From: Termitomyces sp. T153
Lineage: Eukaryota > Basidiomycota > Agaricomycetes > Agaricales > Lyophyllaceae
NCBI GenBank assembly: GCA_018296165.2
Contig: JACKQL020000165.1
Coordinates: forward strand, 1-64,000
Length of the DNA: 64,000 nt
Direction: 5' to 3'
Of this stretch, positions 37,625-49,768 are shown piece by piece (the first letter of the stretch is position 1; every line of letters starts with the position of its first letter). The notes under the pieces are model-generated. The model saw only the letters and a list, made by a program, of their open reading frames with translations, was not told the DNA's origin and made no database searches. The translations under genes and the position numbers were made by a program.

Positions 37625-38682
37625 TGTCATGATCCACTCCCTGGACCCCTGCACACCATTCCCAACCTGCCCACTCCTCTAGAGTCCCCTCCAATGCCCT
37701 GTCAAACTCCCCAATCCATGTACACCCTCTGCACCCACTCTGGCCAACTCCAATGCTTCTTCAGCAAACCCCAATGGCCCCCCTCATCAGCTCTGACACC
37801 TTCTCCACAGCCATTGACATTTCCCCTGAATCCCCTGAGCTCCTGAGACCTCCTCCACCATTCCTTACCATGTCATACACTTCCAACTCCCTGCCCTAGT
37901 TCACCTGACCTGCTCCAAAGCATCACAATAACCCCAGAGCAGCCTGCATCCCCAACTGATCCTATCAGAATATCACTGTGGCCCACCCCTTGATTGTACC
38001 CAACACTCATTGACTCCATGTAGCTCTGTCAAGCCCTGCTATTGTGCCCACCATTCCCCAAAGCTATCCAGTAGTCAGTATATAAGTCATAGAGTAGCTT
38101 CTTGTACTCTAGTCTTGATATTACATTAACTGGTTACTTGTGTCTTGTGTTTCTTTCTGTCTCTGTTTTTATTTCTAGCTTCAAATCTATCTCTTTTCTC
38201 AGTCTCATCTTGTCTCACCTCCATCTCATCTCAATTGTCTCTATTTCCTTTGTTTTTCTAAGTTTCTTTCAACTCTGATGTCAGTACAAACTCTGCACAC
38301 ATGCTATGACCCCCAAACATTCTTACAACAACTCTAGACCTCACTCCATGCTTGGCCCTGGAATTCATCAAGTCTTAATTGACTCCCCATCCAACTCCAG
38401 CTCTGCCCCCATCACTTGTGAAGCCTCTGCATACACTGCAACTTATTTGCATGCCTACAAACTTGTACCTGACACCTGCCCAAGCTGACATCTAATATAC
38501 TTGGTCTTAGACTTTTCTGGACCACTCCAGACTTGCTTGGATCACTCTCCATAGCTTTCCTTTACAAGTCCCTACACTCCATGCAAACCCCAAAGTGCTA
38601 GGTTATAAGCACAGAACATTGCCTCTGCCTAGTAAGGACTTGCCCAGTGTAGCTGAGCCTCCATAGTCAGCAGAATCTGACA
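37625..38682 (-). mobile_element. Solo LTR (1,058 bp) with 5-bp target duplication
   Basis: On the plus strand the insert runs from TGTCATGATCC to GAATCTGACA and is flanked on both sides by GCTGC (37,620-37,624 and 38,683-38,687). It is the same family as the LTR at 53,395-54,431 in reverse complement and as the partial copy at 63,382-63,882. No internal region is attached, so it is a solo LTR left by recombination. It interrupts the integrase of element A. Orientation (minus) is inferred from the polypurine tract next to the related LTR at 54,431. Confidence 0.85.
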
Positions 38683-38689
38683 GCTGCCA

Positions 38690-39300
38690 AGTTCTTTAGA
38701 GCTTGGTGGGCAAACTGCTGGATTCCCCTTGGAATTGCAGTGTCTGACCAAATTTCCCATATCATAGATGGCATATATCCACTGTTCAACTTGAATGGTG
38801 CAAAGTGCATTGTCTCAGAGATACTTGTGTTTCTTGTGAACTCTGTTAAGTCTATTCAACTTAACCAGTCTTTTTGGTTCTGGTTTTACTATTGTATGAA
38901 GGATCTGACCAACATTTCTATTGGCACATTCAGTCTGGCCATCCATCTGCAGATGAAACAATGTAGACATTAGGAGCTTTGCAGCAAACAGCTTGTGCAG
39001 TTCACCTATCATTTTGATGTGAACTTTGAGTCTCAATTGCTAATAATTGAGCTTGGGAGGCCATGTAGCCTCACAATCTCATGCATATAAATCCAGGACA
39101 GCTGCCATGCTGTCATGGTAGTGTGCACTGGGATAAGGTGCACCATGCTCATCATCCAACATATAACTACCCACAGGTAGTTATACCCTTTTGACTCAGG
39201 AAACAGACCTATAAAGTCCATCTCTATTGAATCCCAGGATTTGACTGGCATGGGCAGGGAATGTAACATTTCTAAAGGGAGCTGATTGCTCTCTTTCACC
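38690..39300 (-). pseudogene. Element A integrase relic
   Basis: The minus frame at 39,299-39,033 reads SWDSIEMDFIGLFPESKGYN, matching the first catalytic Asp block of gypsy integrases, and ends LHGLPSSIISN, where working copies have the second Asp in a SD motif. The frame at 39,036-38,815 continues with MDGQTECANRNVGQIL, the block just before the catalytic Glu segment. Substitutions at key positions and internal stops make it inactive. Confidence 0.75.
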
Positions 39301-39579
39301 TGCTGGCACAGCTGACAAGTGGTACAGAATGTGTGAGCATCTGTAACTACTCTCAGCTACCAATACCAATGACAAATGTATTCCATCATTCTTCCCCATC
39401 TATTCTATCTCAGGGTTGCAGAGACTGGGCCATCTCTAGAATGGCCTCTCCAAGAGGCATATTGACCTCTTCCTCCTCAATATCAGACCCATGTTGAGCT
39501 TGGGCTGAAAATCTCCCTTGCTGTCACTACTGGTGGCAAGTATTTGTGCTTCCTCATCACAAATTTTGTGACAATTGTG

Positions 39580-41388
39580 CACTCACCTACTTCTATAGCT
39601 AGGTCCATTGTGGAGAGTGCATATCTGATCCAGTTGCGCTTGCATTTCCTGCATGCATGTAGGGGGCAGATCATTCCCCTCTGAGTTGATATGGGCATCT
39701 GCATGGATGTAGTCATAGATGTGGTGTATGTCTTGTGGAGAGTCACTCTCAAAGTAGCAGAATAAATAGTCTGCTACTTTATTGAGCTCTTCTTTCACAT
39801 ATGTGATGTCAAAATTAAATCTTAGTTCTGTTGAGTTTTGAAAAACTCAAGAGCTTTATGATCTGTTATCACATGGATCTTGTATTCCAGAAGCTTATCC
39901 TCCCACTTGAGGAGAGCTTCCAGGATTGCCAGAGTTTTGAGTTCATGCACAGCATAATTTTGCTATGCATTGGTGAACTTTTTCAACATGAATCCAGCTG
40001 GCCAACATTTCTGCCAGCTTGGACCTTGTCCATACATCATTCCAATGCCTTTCTTTGAAGTGTCACAGATCAGCCAGATGGGATCCTTGTATTGAGGATC
40101 AATTGGCTATATTACTGGAGTTTTGGCACAGATCCTCTTGAGCATGTCAAAGCACCATTGGTGAATAGGTTGTCAATGAAATGGCAACCTGTTCTACATC
40201 ATGGCTATTAATGGCCCAGTGTATGCAGAAACATTAGGCAGAAAATTCCTGATGTAGTTTACCAGTCTAACAAACTGTTTGATGTCATTGTAGGTTCTAG
40301 GAGTGTGTCACTTCTGGGTCCTATTCAACTTCTCCATATTAGAGTGTATACCCTGTGAGTCAATTACATAGCTGAGGCACTCTACATGCTTGGCATATAG
40401 CTTGCACTTCTTCCATTTGAGGTAGAGCCTGTTCTTGCATAGTCTTTCAAAGACTACTCTGAGGTGCTGCTCATATAACTCAATGGAATCTAAGAAGATA
40501 AATATTTTGTTTAAGTAAACATGCATCTACTTGCCAATGATATCCCTAAAGATGGATGTCATCAGGCATTGAAATGTAGCTGGCATGTTACAGTTGCCAA
40601 TCTGCATGTATTACTGCAATATGTTCCAGTAATGGTTATAAACACAGTCTTAAGTGTGTCCAGTGTACATATCCTCACTTGCTCATATGCTTTGGTGAGG
40701 TCAATTTTTGAACTCACTTACATGCAAGCAATGTCCTCCCTAATGACTTCTTAGTCTGGTAAGAGCATTACATCCTTAATAGTATTGTTATTATGCTGAT
40801 GTGCATCTAATATTGTCTGTATGAATCCATCCTTTCTAGGAATGCATAATAGTGGTGCAGCCTAATTGGCTGCACATGGTTCCCACCACTTAGCCTGCCC
40901 ATAGTGGTTAATTTTATCCAGCAATTACTGCTGAAGTGACTTGGGACACCTTGGCATGAAGCATGAGTACTGTTTGGTCTCATCAATGAAATTTAGCTCA
41001 TGATTCACTTCTTGCTAAAGAGGAAGTTCCTCCTTCATTCCATTGACAATGTCTTGAAACTCATCATACCACTGCTATTGAAGGTGCAGGATGTTGCTTT
41101 CTGTTAGCTTGGAAGGTCATGCTTCTCTTCAACTACTCTCAGCAAAGAGAGACACTCTTCCTTAGTCAATTCTGTTGGTAGTACAGGCTTTGCATACTTG
41201 TCACACAAGGCCATTAGATGAATCTCTGACTTGTCTGATATGTTTAACCAAGCAGGACCATGCATTGTTCTGCCTCTCACTTCCATCCACAAGTATTTGA
41301 ACTTGCTAGGCTTGGATATTTCATCCTCCATAGCCATTCTATATATCTCATCATCAAAAGTCAGTTGTCTTACCCCTTCCTGCTGCAT
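39580..41388 (-). pseudogene. Element A reverse transcriptase/RNase H relic
   Basis: The minus frame at 40,526-40,308 contains HVYLNKIFIFLDSIELYEQH, the catalytic strand in which both Asp of the usual YxDD are replaced by Asn and Lys. It is followed by LYLKWKKCKLYAKHVECLSY, the conserved segment downstream of the active site. Frames at 39,798-39,483 lie where RNase H and the linker to integrase should be. The frame at 41,388-41,104 (MQQEGVRQLTFDDEIYRMA) lies N-terminal to the reverse transcriptase. The copy is dead. Confidence 0.7.
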
Positions 41389-41564
41389 TAGGCCAGCTAT
41401 GACCTGATTTCACTCTTGTGGCATGCACAGATTGTATGCCCATTCAAGAGTAGGCTTTGGGACTGGTCTGTACTAAATATTCCTTTTCCTTGCCTTCAAA
41501 GGGTCAAGTCAGCCTTCTGGCATACTCTCCCCTCCTCTTGAAGAGTGCTCCTTTGATACTCTTC

Positions 41565-42004
41565 TGTCAGGGGATGTCTCACTTGTTTCCCCTTCTCCTC
41601 CTCCAGTTCTTGTCAGATTTGCTCCATTATAGTTTCCCTTTATTCTCCTTCCTTTTCTCTATCTATTGGTCCTAGTTTCAGCCTTCAGGCTGCACCGGTT
41701 CTCTGTCAATAATTCAGACAAGTGTGCCCCTTTGACACTGCCACTAGCTTATGTAACTGCTGACCAATTGCTGACACATCACTTGTGTCTTTTTTCTCTG
41801 TCATACTGTACAGTTGTTTCTCATGCTTCTGAAGCCTCTGAAGCATCACACCTGGCCTAGGGAATCTCCAGACTTGTTCTCTTTGGATTTCCCTTTGCCA
41901 GGTGAGTAGTTATCTCAGTAGACACTATACAGTACTGAATAGACTTTGGATTTCCCTTTGCCAGCTGTGTGATTGAGCCACAGCCTCCAGAGGCTGCCCT
42001 TACA
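41565..42004 (+). repeat. 5' LTR of element B
   Basis: 440 bp from TGTCAGGGGATG to GCCCTTACA. It is nearly identical to the 3' LTR; the differences are transitions near 41,630-41,680, one near 41,927 and a CT/TC swap near 41,994. The primer-binding region should begin right after 42,004 (GCAGAACAAG...), but the matching tRNA could not be identified. Confidence 0.93.
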
Positions 42005-42120
42005 GCAGAACAAGTCTCCAGATTCAGTCTGGAAGCCCCCTTTTTGGTTACTTGAGCTTCTACTTAGTTCCTCAAAAGGTCTCTCCCCCACCAGTGTCTT
42101 AGTGCCCCTGTGCTCTTCCT

Positions 42121-43264
42121 ATGACCCAGCCAACCCCTCCAGCACCTCCCTCTGATGCTTCAAGCCCCCAGGATGATGCCTGGAGTTGTTTACTGTCCCT
42201 GGAAACACAGGTTCAACTTACTCAAGCCTCCCTTACTTCCCACACAGCTGAACTCACTGAACTCCGTCAAACTACTGGAGCAGTGTCCCTTTCTCTACAA
42301 GCCCTTCTAGAACGTCTCCCCATTGCTCCTACCACTCCTTTGATGCCCCCAGCAGATGCAGAACAGTTTGTGTCTGCACCTAGCTCAGGCTTGTTGGCTC
42401 CAGCTGCTGCAGAACGGTTTGTGTCTGCATCTGGCTTAGGCTTTTCAGCTCGTCATTCCAAACTCCCTTGTCCTGCACTCCCTGATGTATACAATGGAGA
42501 TCGTAAGGCTGAAGAACGTTTTCTCCAGTCCTGCATTACCTATATCCAGCTGAGTGGTGAAGCCTTTACCTTGGATGCCTTGAAAATTGCCTGGGTCCTC
42601 TCCTACATGAAGGCTGGTCAAGCCTCAACTTATGCACTGTGTATATTCTGACGCCCAGGAGGAGTGGAGAGGTTCTCTAGCTGGACAGAGTTTGAGAAGG
42701 AGTTTTGAGCAGAGTTCTTCCTCCTTGATCCAGCCAAAACTGCAGCACTTTCCCTTCAAGACCAAACTCAGTATGGTCAAGGAAAGCGGTCACTTGATGA
42801 GTACATTGACTCCTTTCATGCCTTAGTTGAACAGGCTGGATATCTGGATGGTCTACAACTCTGCCTAACCTTCCATGACGGACTCCACTCCTCTCTCAGG
42901 AATCGTATAGACAGCATAGCAGAAGGGCGCCCAGATGATGAGCAGGTCAATACCTGGTACAAGGTGGCATGTGAGCAGTGGCAGCTCATGGAACTGCAAC
43001 GTGAGCTGTGGCAGATGCAACCCCCAACCTTCCCTTTTTCTTGTGGAGGGTTCACTTCCCGAGCTCTCTCTTCTGCACCTGCACCTGCATCCTCACGACC
43101 AGGTGCAGCTCCTTCCTTCATGCCTCATGCTGCTCCTCTGCACTCCCTACCCCAAGGAGTCCCAATGGATGTTGATGCTTCCAGACAGTGGTCCACCACC
43201 CCCTTGCTGTATTGATGCTGTGGGAAGGCAGGTCATTTTGCTTGTTACTGTCCTCAAAGGCTAG
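42121..43264 (+). pseudogene. Element B gag with damaged zinc knuckle
   Basis: The frame starts MTQPTPPAPPSDASSPQDDA (42,121), runs 176 codons through a capsid-like segment (ALPDVYNGDRKAEERFLQS) and then continues in another register up to about 43,264. That implies a frameshift near 42,640. Around 43,206-43,250 is a zinc knuckle whose second half is intact (CGKAGHFACYC). The first Cys position is Tyr (TAT) and the residue after it is a TGA stop. Both changes fit C-to-T/G-to-A transitions. The protein would form the particle shell in a working copy. Confidence 0.75.
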
Positions 43265-43738
43265 AAGTTTGCTACTTGTCAGCATTAGAGCAAGAAGAGT
43301 TGCTCATCCAACTTCTTGCAGCCTGGGATGCCACAGGAACTCCCTCTCCAGATGCACCTATAGCTGTCCATTCTGAGGAAGTGGCCAATGGATTGGAGGA
43401 GGTTCCTACAGAGTCTGAGGATTTTTAAAAGGGCAACGGATAACCAGTATGCCCCCATTGCCCAGTGCTAATCATTTCACTCCCTTGTCCATAGAATCAA
43501 ATATATCTGTTGCCATTGTTGATACTATGCCTGAAATGATAAGCTCCTCCTCAGACATACAAACTCTCCCTCCAGCTAAAGTCTCAGCCAGAAACACCCC
43601 CCCCAGCACATGCCCTCACATCCCTGCATGGGAACGCTGCCTCCCCCATCATTATGTTGTTGCTTCTACCTCTTCTACCAACTCCCTGAAGTTACAGGTG
43701 GAGATTGAGACCACAGACACCCAGCAGATCTAAAGTGT

Positions 43739-45722
43739 GGTTGCCCTCCTTAACAGCGGTGCAACAGGCCTCTTTCTTGACACTGACTACATGCAATAAC
43801 ACCACCTGACCACTTGCCCCCTCTCTCGTCCTATCCCTGTATACAATGTTGATGGCACGCTCAATGAAGCTGGCTCTATTTGCTCTGTGGTGGACCTGGT
43901 CCTCTGCTACCAAGACCACTCAGAGCGAGCTGCTTTTGCTGTCACTAGTTTGGGAAAGCAAGACATGATCCTGAGGTTCACCTGGCTATGTGAACACAAT
44001 CCAGAGATTGACTGGACTAAGGGTAAGGTGAAGATGAGTCGTTGCCCACGTTGCTGCATTACCTGTGCAAAAGAAGCCCATATAGAGCAGAGAGCCAAAG
44101 TTTGTGAACATGCTGCTATGCATGCCTATCATGCTGGGCATCTCCCTTATGCTGATCTCAACCTCCTGAGTCCCCCCCCTCTGGCATTCCCTTATAGAGA
44201 GGCCCTCTATGAGGATGTCCAAGGTGTTGGGTGTGAATCTCCAGAGGAAGAGGAAGGAGGAGGAGAATGGACCCATACTCCAGAGGCAGAGTCCCCAGAT
44301 GAGAATATAGAGGTGGGTGATCAGATCTATGCTACAATCCTTAGCCTCCCTCCTGCCGTGGCGGAGATTCGGGCCAGTCAGACAACTTCTCAGCATTTGG
44401 CTGAGGCATTTGCAGCAAATTCACAGCCCAAGCCTTTCCATAGCACTGTTCCCAATCACCTCCATGACTTTGAGGATGTATTCTCCAAGGCCTCCTTTGA
44501 TTCACTTCCAGAGTGTAAGCAGTGGGATTATGTGATTGAGCTGATACCAGATGCAGAGCCCTCCAGTTGCAAGGTCTATCCATTTGCACCCTGTGAACAG
44601 GATGAGCTGAATGCTTTCCTGCAAGAGAATCTTAGCTCAGGATGAATACAACCCTCCAAGTCTCCAATGGCCTCCCCAGTGTTCTTTATTAAGAAGAAGG
44701 ATGGATCTCTTTGTCTGGTTCAGGATTATTGGGTCCTGAATGCAATGACAGTGAAGAACCACTACCCTTTGCCACTCATCTCAGAACTTGTCAACAACCT
44801 TTGAGGTGCATGCTATTTCACTAAGTTGGATGTCTGCTGAGGCTACAACAATGTATGCATCAAAGAAGGGGATGAGTGGAAGGCAGCATTCCGAACTAAT
44901 CGTGGACTTTTTGAACCTCTAGTAATGTTCTTTGGTCTCACCAATAGCCCAGCCACCTTTCAGACTATAATGAATGACATTTTCTGTGATCTGATTGTGG
45001 AAGGTGTTGTCTGCGTGTATCTTGATGATATCCTCATCTACACAAGAACTCAGGAGGAGCACTGCCAGGTCACACGCATGGTCTTGGAATGCCTCTGCCA
45101 ACACCAGCTCTATTTAAAGCCTGAGAAGTGTGAGTTTGAACAGACAAAAGTGGAGTACCTGGGTTTGATCATTTCACATGGAACTGCCAAGATGGACCCC
45201 ATTAAAGTGGCCAGAGTAGCAGAGTGGCCTGAGCCAAGGAACAAAAAGGAAGTTCAGGCCTTTCTTGGGTTTGTCAATTTCTATTGGAGGTTCATACAGG
45301 ATTTCTCCCACCATGCACGACCCCTCTTCAATCTCACAGTTAAGGATACTGCATGGTGGTGGGAGCCCCCACAGCAAGCTGCCTTCGATGCCCTCAAGCG
45401 TTCCATGACCTCAAAGCCAGTCCTCCTGTTCTCCAACAATGACTCTCCATTCTGTGTGAAAGCAGATAGCTCTGACTTTGCTACAGGGGCAGTCCTCTCC
45501 CAGCAGTCAAAAAAGGATGGCAAATGGCACCCAGTAGCCTTCTACTCCAAGAGCCTTAATGTAGTGGAATGGAACTATGAGATCCATGACAAGGAGATGC
45601 TGGCAATTATTAGGTCCTTTGAAGAATGGAGGCATTTCCTTGAGGGTGCACAACATAAGTTTGAAGTCTGGACAGACCATAAGAACCTGGAGTACCTCCA
45701 TTCTGCTAAGAAACTCAATTGA
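43739..45722 (+). pseudogene. Element B protease, reverse transcriptase and RNase H
   Basis: The protease segment reads LLNSGATGLFLDTDYMQ, where the catalytic D of the DSG triad is replaced by N, and extends to FTWLCEHNPEIDW. The following frame (43,887-44,645) leads into the reverse transcriptase N-terminus (LHDFEDVFSKASFDSLPE). After a TGA at 44,643 come KKKDGS-like and TKLD segments with two more stops. The core frame (44,925-45,722) holds FFGLTNSPATFQ, the intact catalytic strand VVCVYLDDILIYT, and FLGFVNFYWRFIQDF. RNase H follows with VKADSSDFATGAVLSQQS and WTDHKNLEYLHSAKKLN before a TGA. The stops all look like transitions (CGA or TGG to TGA). Confidence 0.85.
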
Positions 45723-46037
45723 TGTCAAGCTCAGTGGTCTCTGTATCTGGCCAACTTTGACTTTTCACTGCACCACAAACCAGGACGGAGCATGGGCAAA
45801 CCAGATGCACTGTCCAGGCAGGCAGACCATGGCACTGGAGTGGGAGATAATGACAATATTGTTCTTCTCAAGCCAGAGCTCTTTGCCATCCATGCACTAG
45901 AAGGGATTGTGGCTCAGGGAGATGAGGCAAACATCCTTAGGGACATCCAATGAGGGAACTGGAAGGGTGCGCAGGAGGATGCAGTTCCCCAGGCTGCACA
46001 GGCCCTATAAGCTTGACAGGCAAGCAAAGTCAAGTCA

Positions 46038-47091
46038 GTGCATGCAGATGAGTGGGGTCTTCAGGATGGGCTGCTGACCTTCAGAGGATGCATCTATGTG
46101 CCTAACATTCCAGAACTTTGTCAGCGCATTGTAGAACAACATCATGACTCTCAAGTGGCTGGACATCCTGGAAGGTGGAAGACGCTAGAGCTGGTATCCC
46201 AGAACTATTGGTGGCCACAGATCTCCCAATATGTAGGCAACTACACTAGCACCTGCAACCTCTGTATCTGCACAAAACCTCACCACCAAGCACCCATGGG
46301 CCAGCTCCACCCACTTCCTATTCCAGCTGCTCCCTAGAGTGTTGCATTAGTGGATTTCATTGTGGAGCTCCCAGACGCTCATGGGTATGATGCCATGATG
46401 GTGGTGGTGAACCTCTATGGCAAATGGGCTCACTTCATACCTACTCACACCACATGCGCTGCCTTGGGAGCAGCCAGCCTGTACCATAAGAATGTCTGGA
46501 AACTCCATGGTCTGTCAGATGGATATGTCTCAGACCAGGGCCCCCAGTTTGTGGCAGAATTCACTTGAGAACTGTATTGCCTGCTAGGTATAAAGCTCCA
46601 TACCATCATGGCCTATCATCCTCATTGGATGGGCAGACAGAATGCATTAACCAGAAACTGGAACAGTATCTCCCCTGTTTTGTAATAAGAGGCAGGATGA
46701 CTGGGATGAGCTGCTGCCAGATGCAGAATTCCAATACAACAACCATGTTCACTCTTCCACACAGATGACTCCATTCTTCCTGGACACTGGCAGGCACCCT
46801 TGCATGGGATTTGAACCTCGGGCACGCCCCTCAGAGAATGATTCCGTCAATGAGTTTGTGAACCAGATGAGAAGGGCACAGGAGGAGGCAAAAGCTGCAT
46901 TGGTGAAGGCCAAGGAAGACATGGCACGGTACTATGATCGCAGATGGACACCTGCGCCAGTTTACAAGCCCAGGGACCGTGTGTACTTGGACAGCTCAGA
47001 CATTAAGACAACAAGGCCATCCCCAAAGCTGTCACATCATCATCTAGGCCCCTTCATGGTGGAGAAGAAGGTAGGGCCTTTGGCATACTGA
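46038..47091 (+). pseudogene. Element B integrase
   Basis: The frame at 46,038-46,337 contains the H2C2 zinc-binding module (HHDSQVAGHPGRWKTLELV then TCNLCIC). Next is the core at 46,350-46,568 with MDFIVELPDAHGYDAMMVVV and VSDQGPQFVAEF, giving the first two catalytic Asp. A stop (TGA near 46,566) interrupts before DGQTECINQKLEQYL. The C-terminal frame 46,765-47,091 (TPFFLDTGRHPCMGFEPRAR) completes the domain. The catalytic residues are largely preserved but the frame is not continuous. Confidence 0.85.
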
Positions 47092-47145
47092 CTTAAACTC
47101 CCAGCAGGCCTGCACCAACTGCATCCAGTCTTCAATGTAGTCAAG

Positions 47146-47406
47146 TTGTTTCCAGCTCCAGAGAATCCAATCCCAGGCCATCACCCTAAGCCACCCCCAC
47201 CACCAGTCTTGGTCAATGATGAGGAAGAATATGAGGTGGAGGAAATCTTGGACAGCAGGGTTATCCAAGGGAAATTGAAGTTCAAGGTAAAATGGAAGGG
47301 ATATGGCATTGAGGACATCTCTTGGGAACCACAGGCTAATGTTCATGCACCAGGCTTGGTCTGGGACTTCTACTGTATGCATCCCAATGCCCCCAAAGCA
47401 ATTTGA
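47146..47406 (+). CDS. Element B chromodomain (C-terminal part of pol)
   Basis: An 86-codon frame ends in TGA at 47,406. It contains the full chromodomain fold signature: YEVEEILDSRVIQGKLKFKV, then KWKGYGIEDISWEPQANV. The aromatic cage positions (Y, W of KWKGY, and W of SWEP) are present. In chromoviruses this domain reads histone marks and biases integration to heterochromatin. This fits the element's insertion into another retrotransposon. In a working element it would be the end of the pol polyprotein rather than a separate gene. Confidence 0.88.
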   Translation: MFPAPENPIPGHHPKPPPPPVLVNDEEEYEVEEILDSRVIQGKLKFKVKWKGYGIEDISWEPQANVHAPGLVWDFYCMHPNAPKAI

Positions 47407-47480
47407 GGCATCTACTCTATTTCACCAGCTGACCAGGCAATTCATGACTTCTTCTACCCAGTGCATTGAGGCACTGCATC

Positions 47481-47495
47481 TTAGAGGGGGGGTGA
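47481..47495 (+). other. Polypurine tract of element B
   Basis: TTAGAGGGGGGGTGA stands immediately before the 3' LTR, where second-strand priming occurs. The same GGGTGA-TGT junction occurs at two other LTRs in the window (54,432 and 62,849, minus strand). Confidence 0.85.
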
Positions 47496-47935
47496 TGTCA
47501 GGGGATGTCTCACTTGTTTCCCCTTCTCCTCCTCCAGTTCTTGTCAGATTTGCTCCATTATAGTTTTCCTTTATTCTCCTTCCTTTTCCCTATCTATTGA
47601 TCCTGGTTTCAGCCTTCAGGCTGCACCGGTTCTCTGTCAATAATTCAGACAAGTGTGCCCCTTTGACACTGCCACTAGCTTATGTAACTGCTGACCAATT
47701 GCTGACACATCACTTGTGTCTTTTTTCTCTGTCATACTGTACAGTTGTTTCTCATGCTTCTGAAGCCTCTGAAGCATCACACCTGGCCTAGGGAATCTCC
47801 AGACTTGTTCTCTTTGGATTTCCCTTTGCCAGGTGAGTAGTTATCTCAGTAGACACTGTACAGTACTGAATAGACTTTGGATTTCCCTTTGCCAGCTGTG
47901 TGATTGAGCCACAGCCTCCAGAGGTCGCCCTTACA
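47496..47935 (+). repeat. 3' LTR of element B
   Basis: 440 bp, TGTCAGGGGATG to CGCCCTTACA, followed by the second copy of the target duplication TCTTC. Near its end it has GGTCGCCC where the 5' LTR has GGCTGCCC. Confidence 0.93.
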
Positions 47936-48197
47936 TCTTCTTTGGAGATCAACAGCAATGGGTAGTCACTGAGTAGACTCTCAGTTACCCAAACATTATC
48001 CTCATCTGCTACCTCCTCTATGGTGGGCTACTTGAGTCCATCAGGCAGTTAAGGCCTCTTGTCATGCCAGTTCTCCACAGTGTGGAAGCATCATGCATGG
48101 CCATTGGCATCCTCCAGCTCCAACTTATGAGCTGGAGTCATCTTTCCATCAATGACCACTTGTTCATTTGCAGAATCCAGGAAGACTTTATGGGCCC

Positions 48198-48443
48198 TCA
48201 TGAATTGTCATAGTGATCAAAGTTTGCAATGTCTATGTAGGCATTGCAAATCTTGCTGGGAACCTTCATAGTAACTCTGGCACTATAATTCACTATAGAA
48301 CAACTTCCAATTGTTCCCAGCTGCAGAATGATGGGGGTGGCCAACAGTGCCACCCATATCCCAGCCATATAAGTGAATGATGGAGTGATTCTGGAGGTAG
48401 TACTCCCTGAATTCCACAGCATCCATGTTTGGTGGCCATTCAC
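48198..48443 (-). pseudogene. Element A protease relic
   Basis: The minus frame includes MLWNSGSTTSRITPSF, corresponding to the retroviral-type aspartic protease motif (x-L-D-S-G-S/A-T). The catalytic Asp is replaced by Asn. It is followed by PIILQLGTIGSCSIVNYSA, a conserved strand of this protease type in basidiomycete gypsy elements. Its position between gag and pol supports the call. Confidence 0.65.
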
Positions 48444-48677
48444 CTCTACTCAAGTGACAAGACATTCTTTGTCTCATGCTGGCAGCACTGGGCAGTCCAT
48501 GGCACCCTTGGCTGCCATAAGCCACACCTTTTGCATGCAAACCTCATTGCTAGGTTCTTTCTCCCTATGCTTGCCAGTAGGGACCTCCATGAGGGCAAAT
48601 AATCCCTCACTATCACTACTATGAGTATAATACTTGTTATTGTATGTCTCCAATTCAACATACTGTTCACCATGCTC

Positions 48678-49768
48678 CTAAGTCCTATTGGACTCAAATG
48701 CATTTTTGACATTGGCCTTGGCAGGCTCTTCTTCCTGCTCATTGTCAGCTTTACCCACATCTGACAGAGCAGCTATATGAGCTGCCTGCACAAATACCTG
48801 GGGAACTAGCTTAGCTGGCTCTCTGCATTTATGCACAAAGTGCCCAGCCTTTCCACACTTATAACAGTTTGCAGACTGCCCAACATCCTTGCTAGGTTGG
48901 CCTGATGCTATAGCCACTACATTTTTCCCTGCAGCAAGATGTTTTCTCACTGCCTGCACTGCAGCCATAGGTTGGAAGGGCCCCAAGCCTATACTGGCTC
49001 TAGGTTGCAACAGTCTCAAGACCATATGTATACCTGGCCTCTTTGCTAACCTCAACAGCTGTGACCAGATATGCTGTCCAGTCACCTCTGTTTGCTTGGC
49101 TTGTGCAGTCCCACTTTCTGGAGCTTGCACTGCTGCTAGTGACAGCTGCTGTCCTGACTGACTTTTCTTGCTGTGCTCTAAGTAGTGTGCAGCAGTTTTA
49201 ATGCTGTTCTTGTAGGCCTTGGCTTCCAAGATGCACTCCTCAATGGTATTTACTTTGAAAGCCAGTCAGAGTGTATTCCCTTCAAAAACTGCTCACAAAT
49301 AGTAAATTTGTCAGGAAACATGGCTATGTTTTGAGCATGGTTGAGCAAAGCATTATAAAAGCCTTGCACTCCTTCTTTGACTGCATACACTGCATCATAG
49401 AATGCATCAAATGCACCTTGCATTGTCAAAGGCTGTACAAACCAGTTGTACAGTTTGAGGATCACATCCTCAAACTTCTAGTGGGACTGAGCCCTATTAA
49501 CATGTATTACATGTTGTAAGTACCACTTTAGTGTGCTTGCAGCTAAAAAGTTCATCAGAATTAGGACTTTCTCACAATCATGCCCATCCCCACCATACTG
49601 AGCTACAGTATAGAATATGCAGATGCTCATCAGCCAATCTTCAAGTTTGCTAAACTTAGCAGGCACTGTATAGGGAGTAATTATGTTTGATGGGTCACTC
49701 TGCCTCAGCTTGAGTCCTTCTTGTATTGCCAGTTGTACTGTAAGCAACTGTTCATTACCCTCAGCCAA
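48678..49768 (-). pseudogene. Element A gag relic with CCHC zinc knuckle
   Basis: The 183-codon minus frame 49,229-48,678 carries NCYKCGKAGHFVHKCREP, a perfect C-x2-C-x4-H-x4-C nucleocapsid knuckle. Upstream frames 49,465-49,250 and 49,768-49,478 hold the capsid-type segment (FSKLEDWLMSICIFYTVAQY, then CEQFLKGIHSDWL). The frames are interrupted between them. This places the 5' end of element A on the right. Confidence 0.8.

Larger units (their letters stand above)
41560..47940 (+). mobile_element. Full-length Ty3/gypsy chromovirus element B
   Basis: The element runs from 41,565 to 47,935 and is flanked by the 5-bp target duplication TCTTC (41,560-41,564 and 47,936-47,940). Two 440-bp LTRs begin TGTCAGGGGATG and end CCCTTACA. 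I counted about seven differences between them. A polypurine tract (AGAGGGGGGGTGA) lies directly before the 3' LTR. The internal order is gag, protease, reverse transcriptase, RNase H, integrase, chromodomain. It keeps many more CpGs than the surrounding relics, in line with a young age. Nevertheless several frames are closed by TGA codons, so this copy is probably not autonomous. It inserted into the older minus-strand element A. Confidence 0.93.

Noticed and set aside
43986..44396. 136-codon minus-strand frame in element B
   Set aside because: Shadow of the protease/reverse transcriptase frame on the plus strand.
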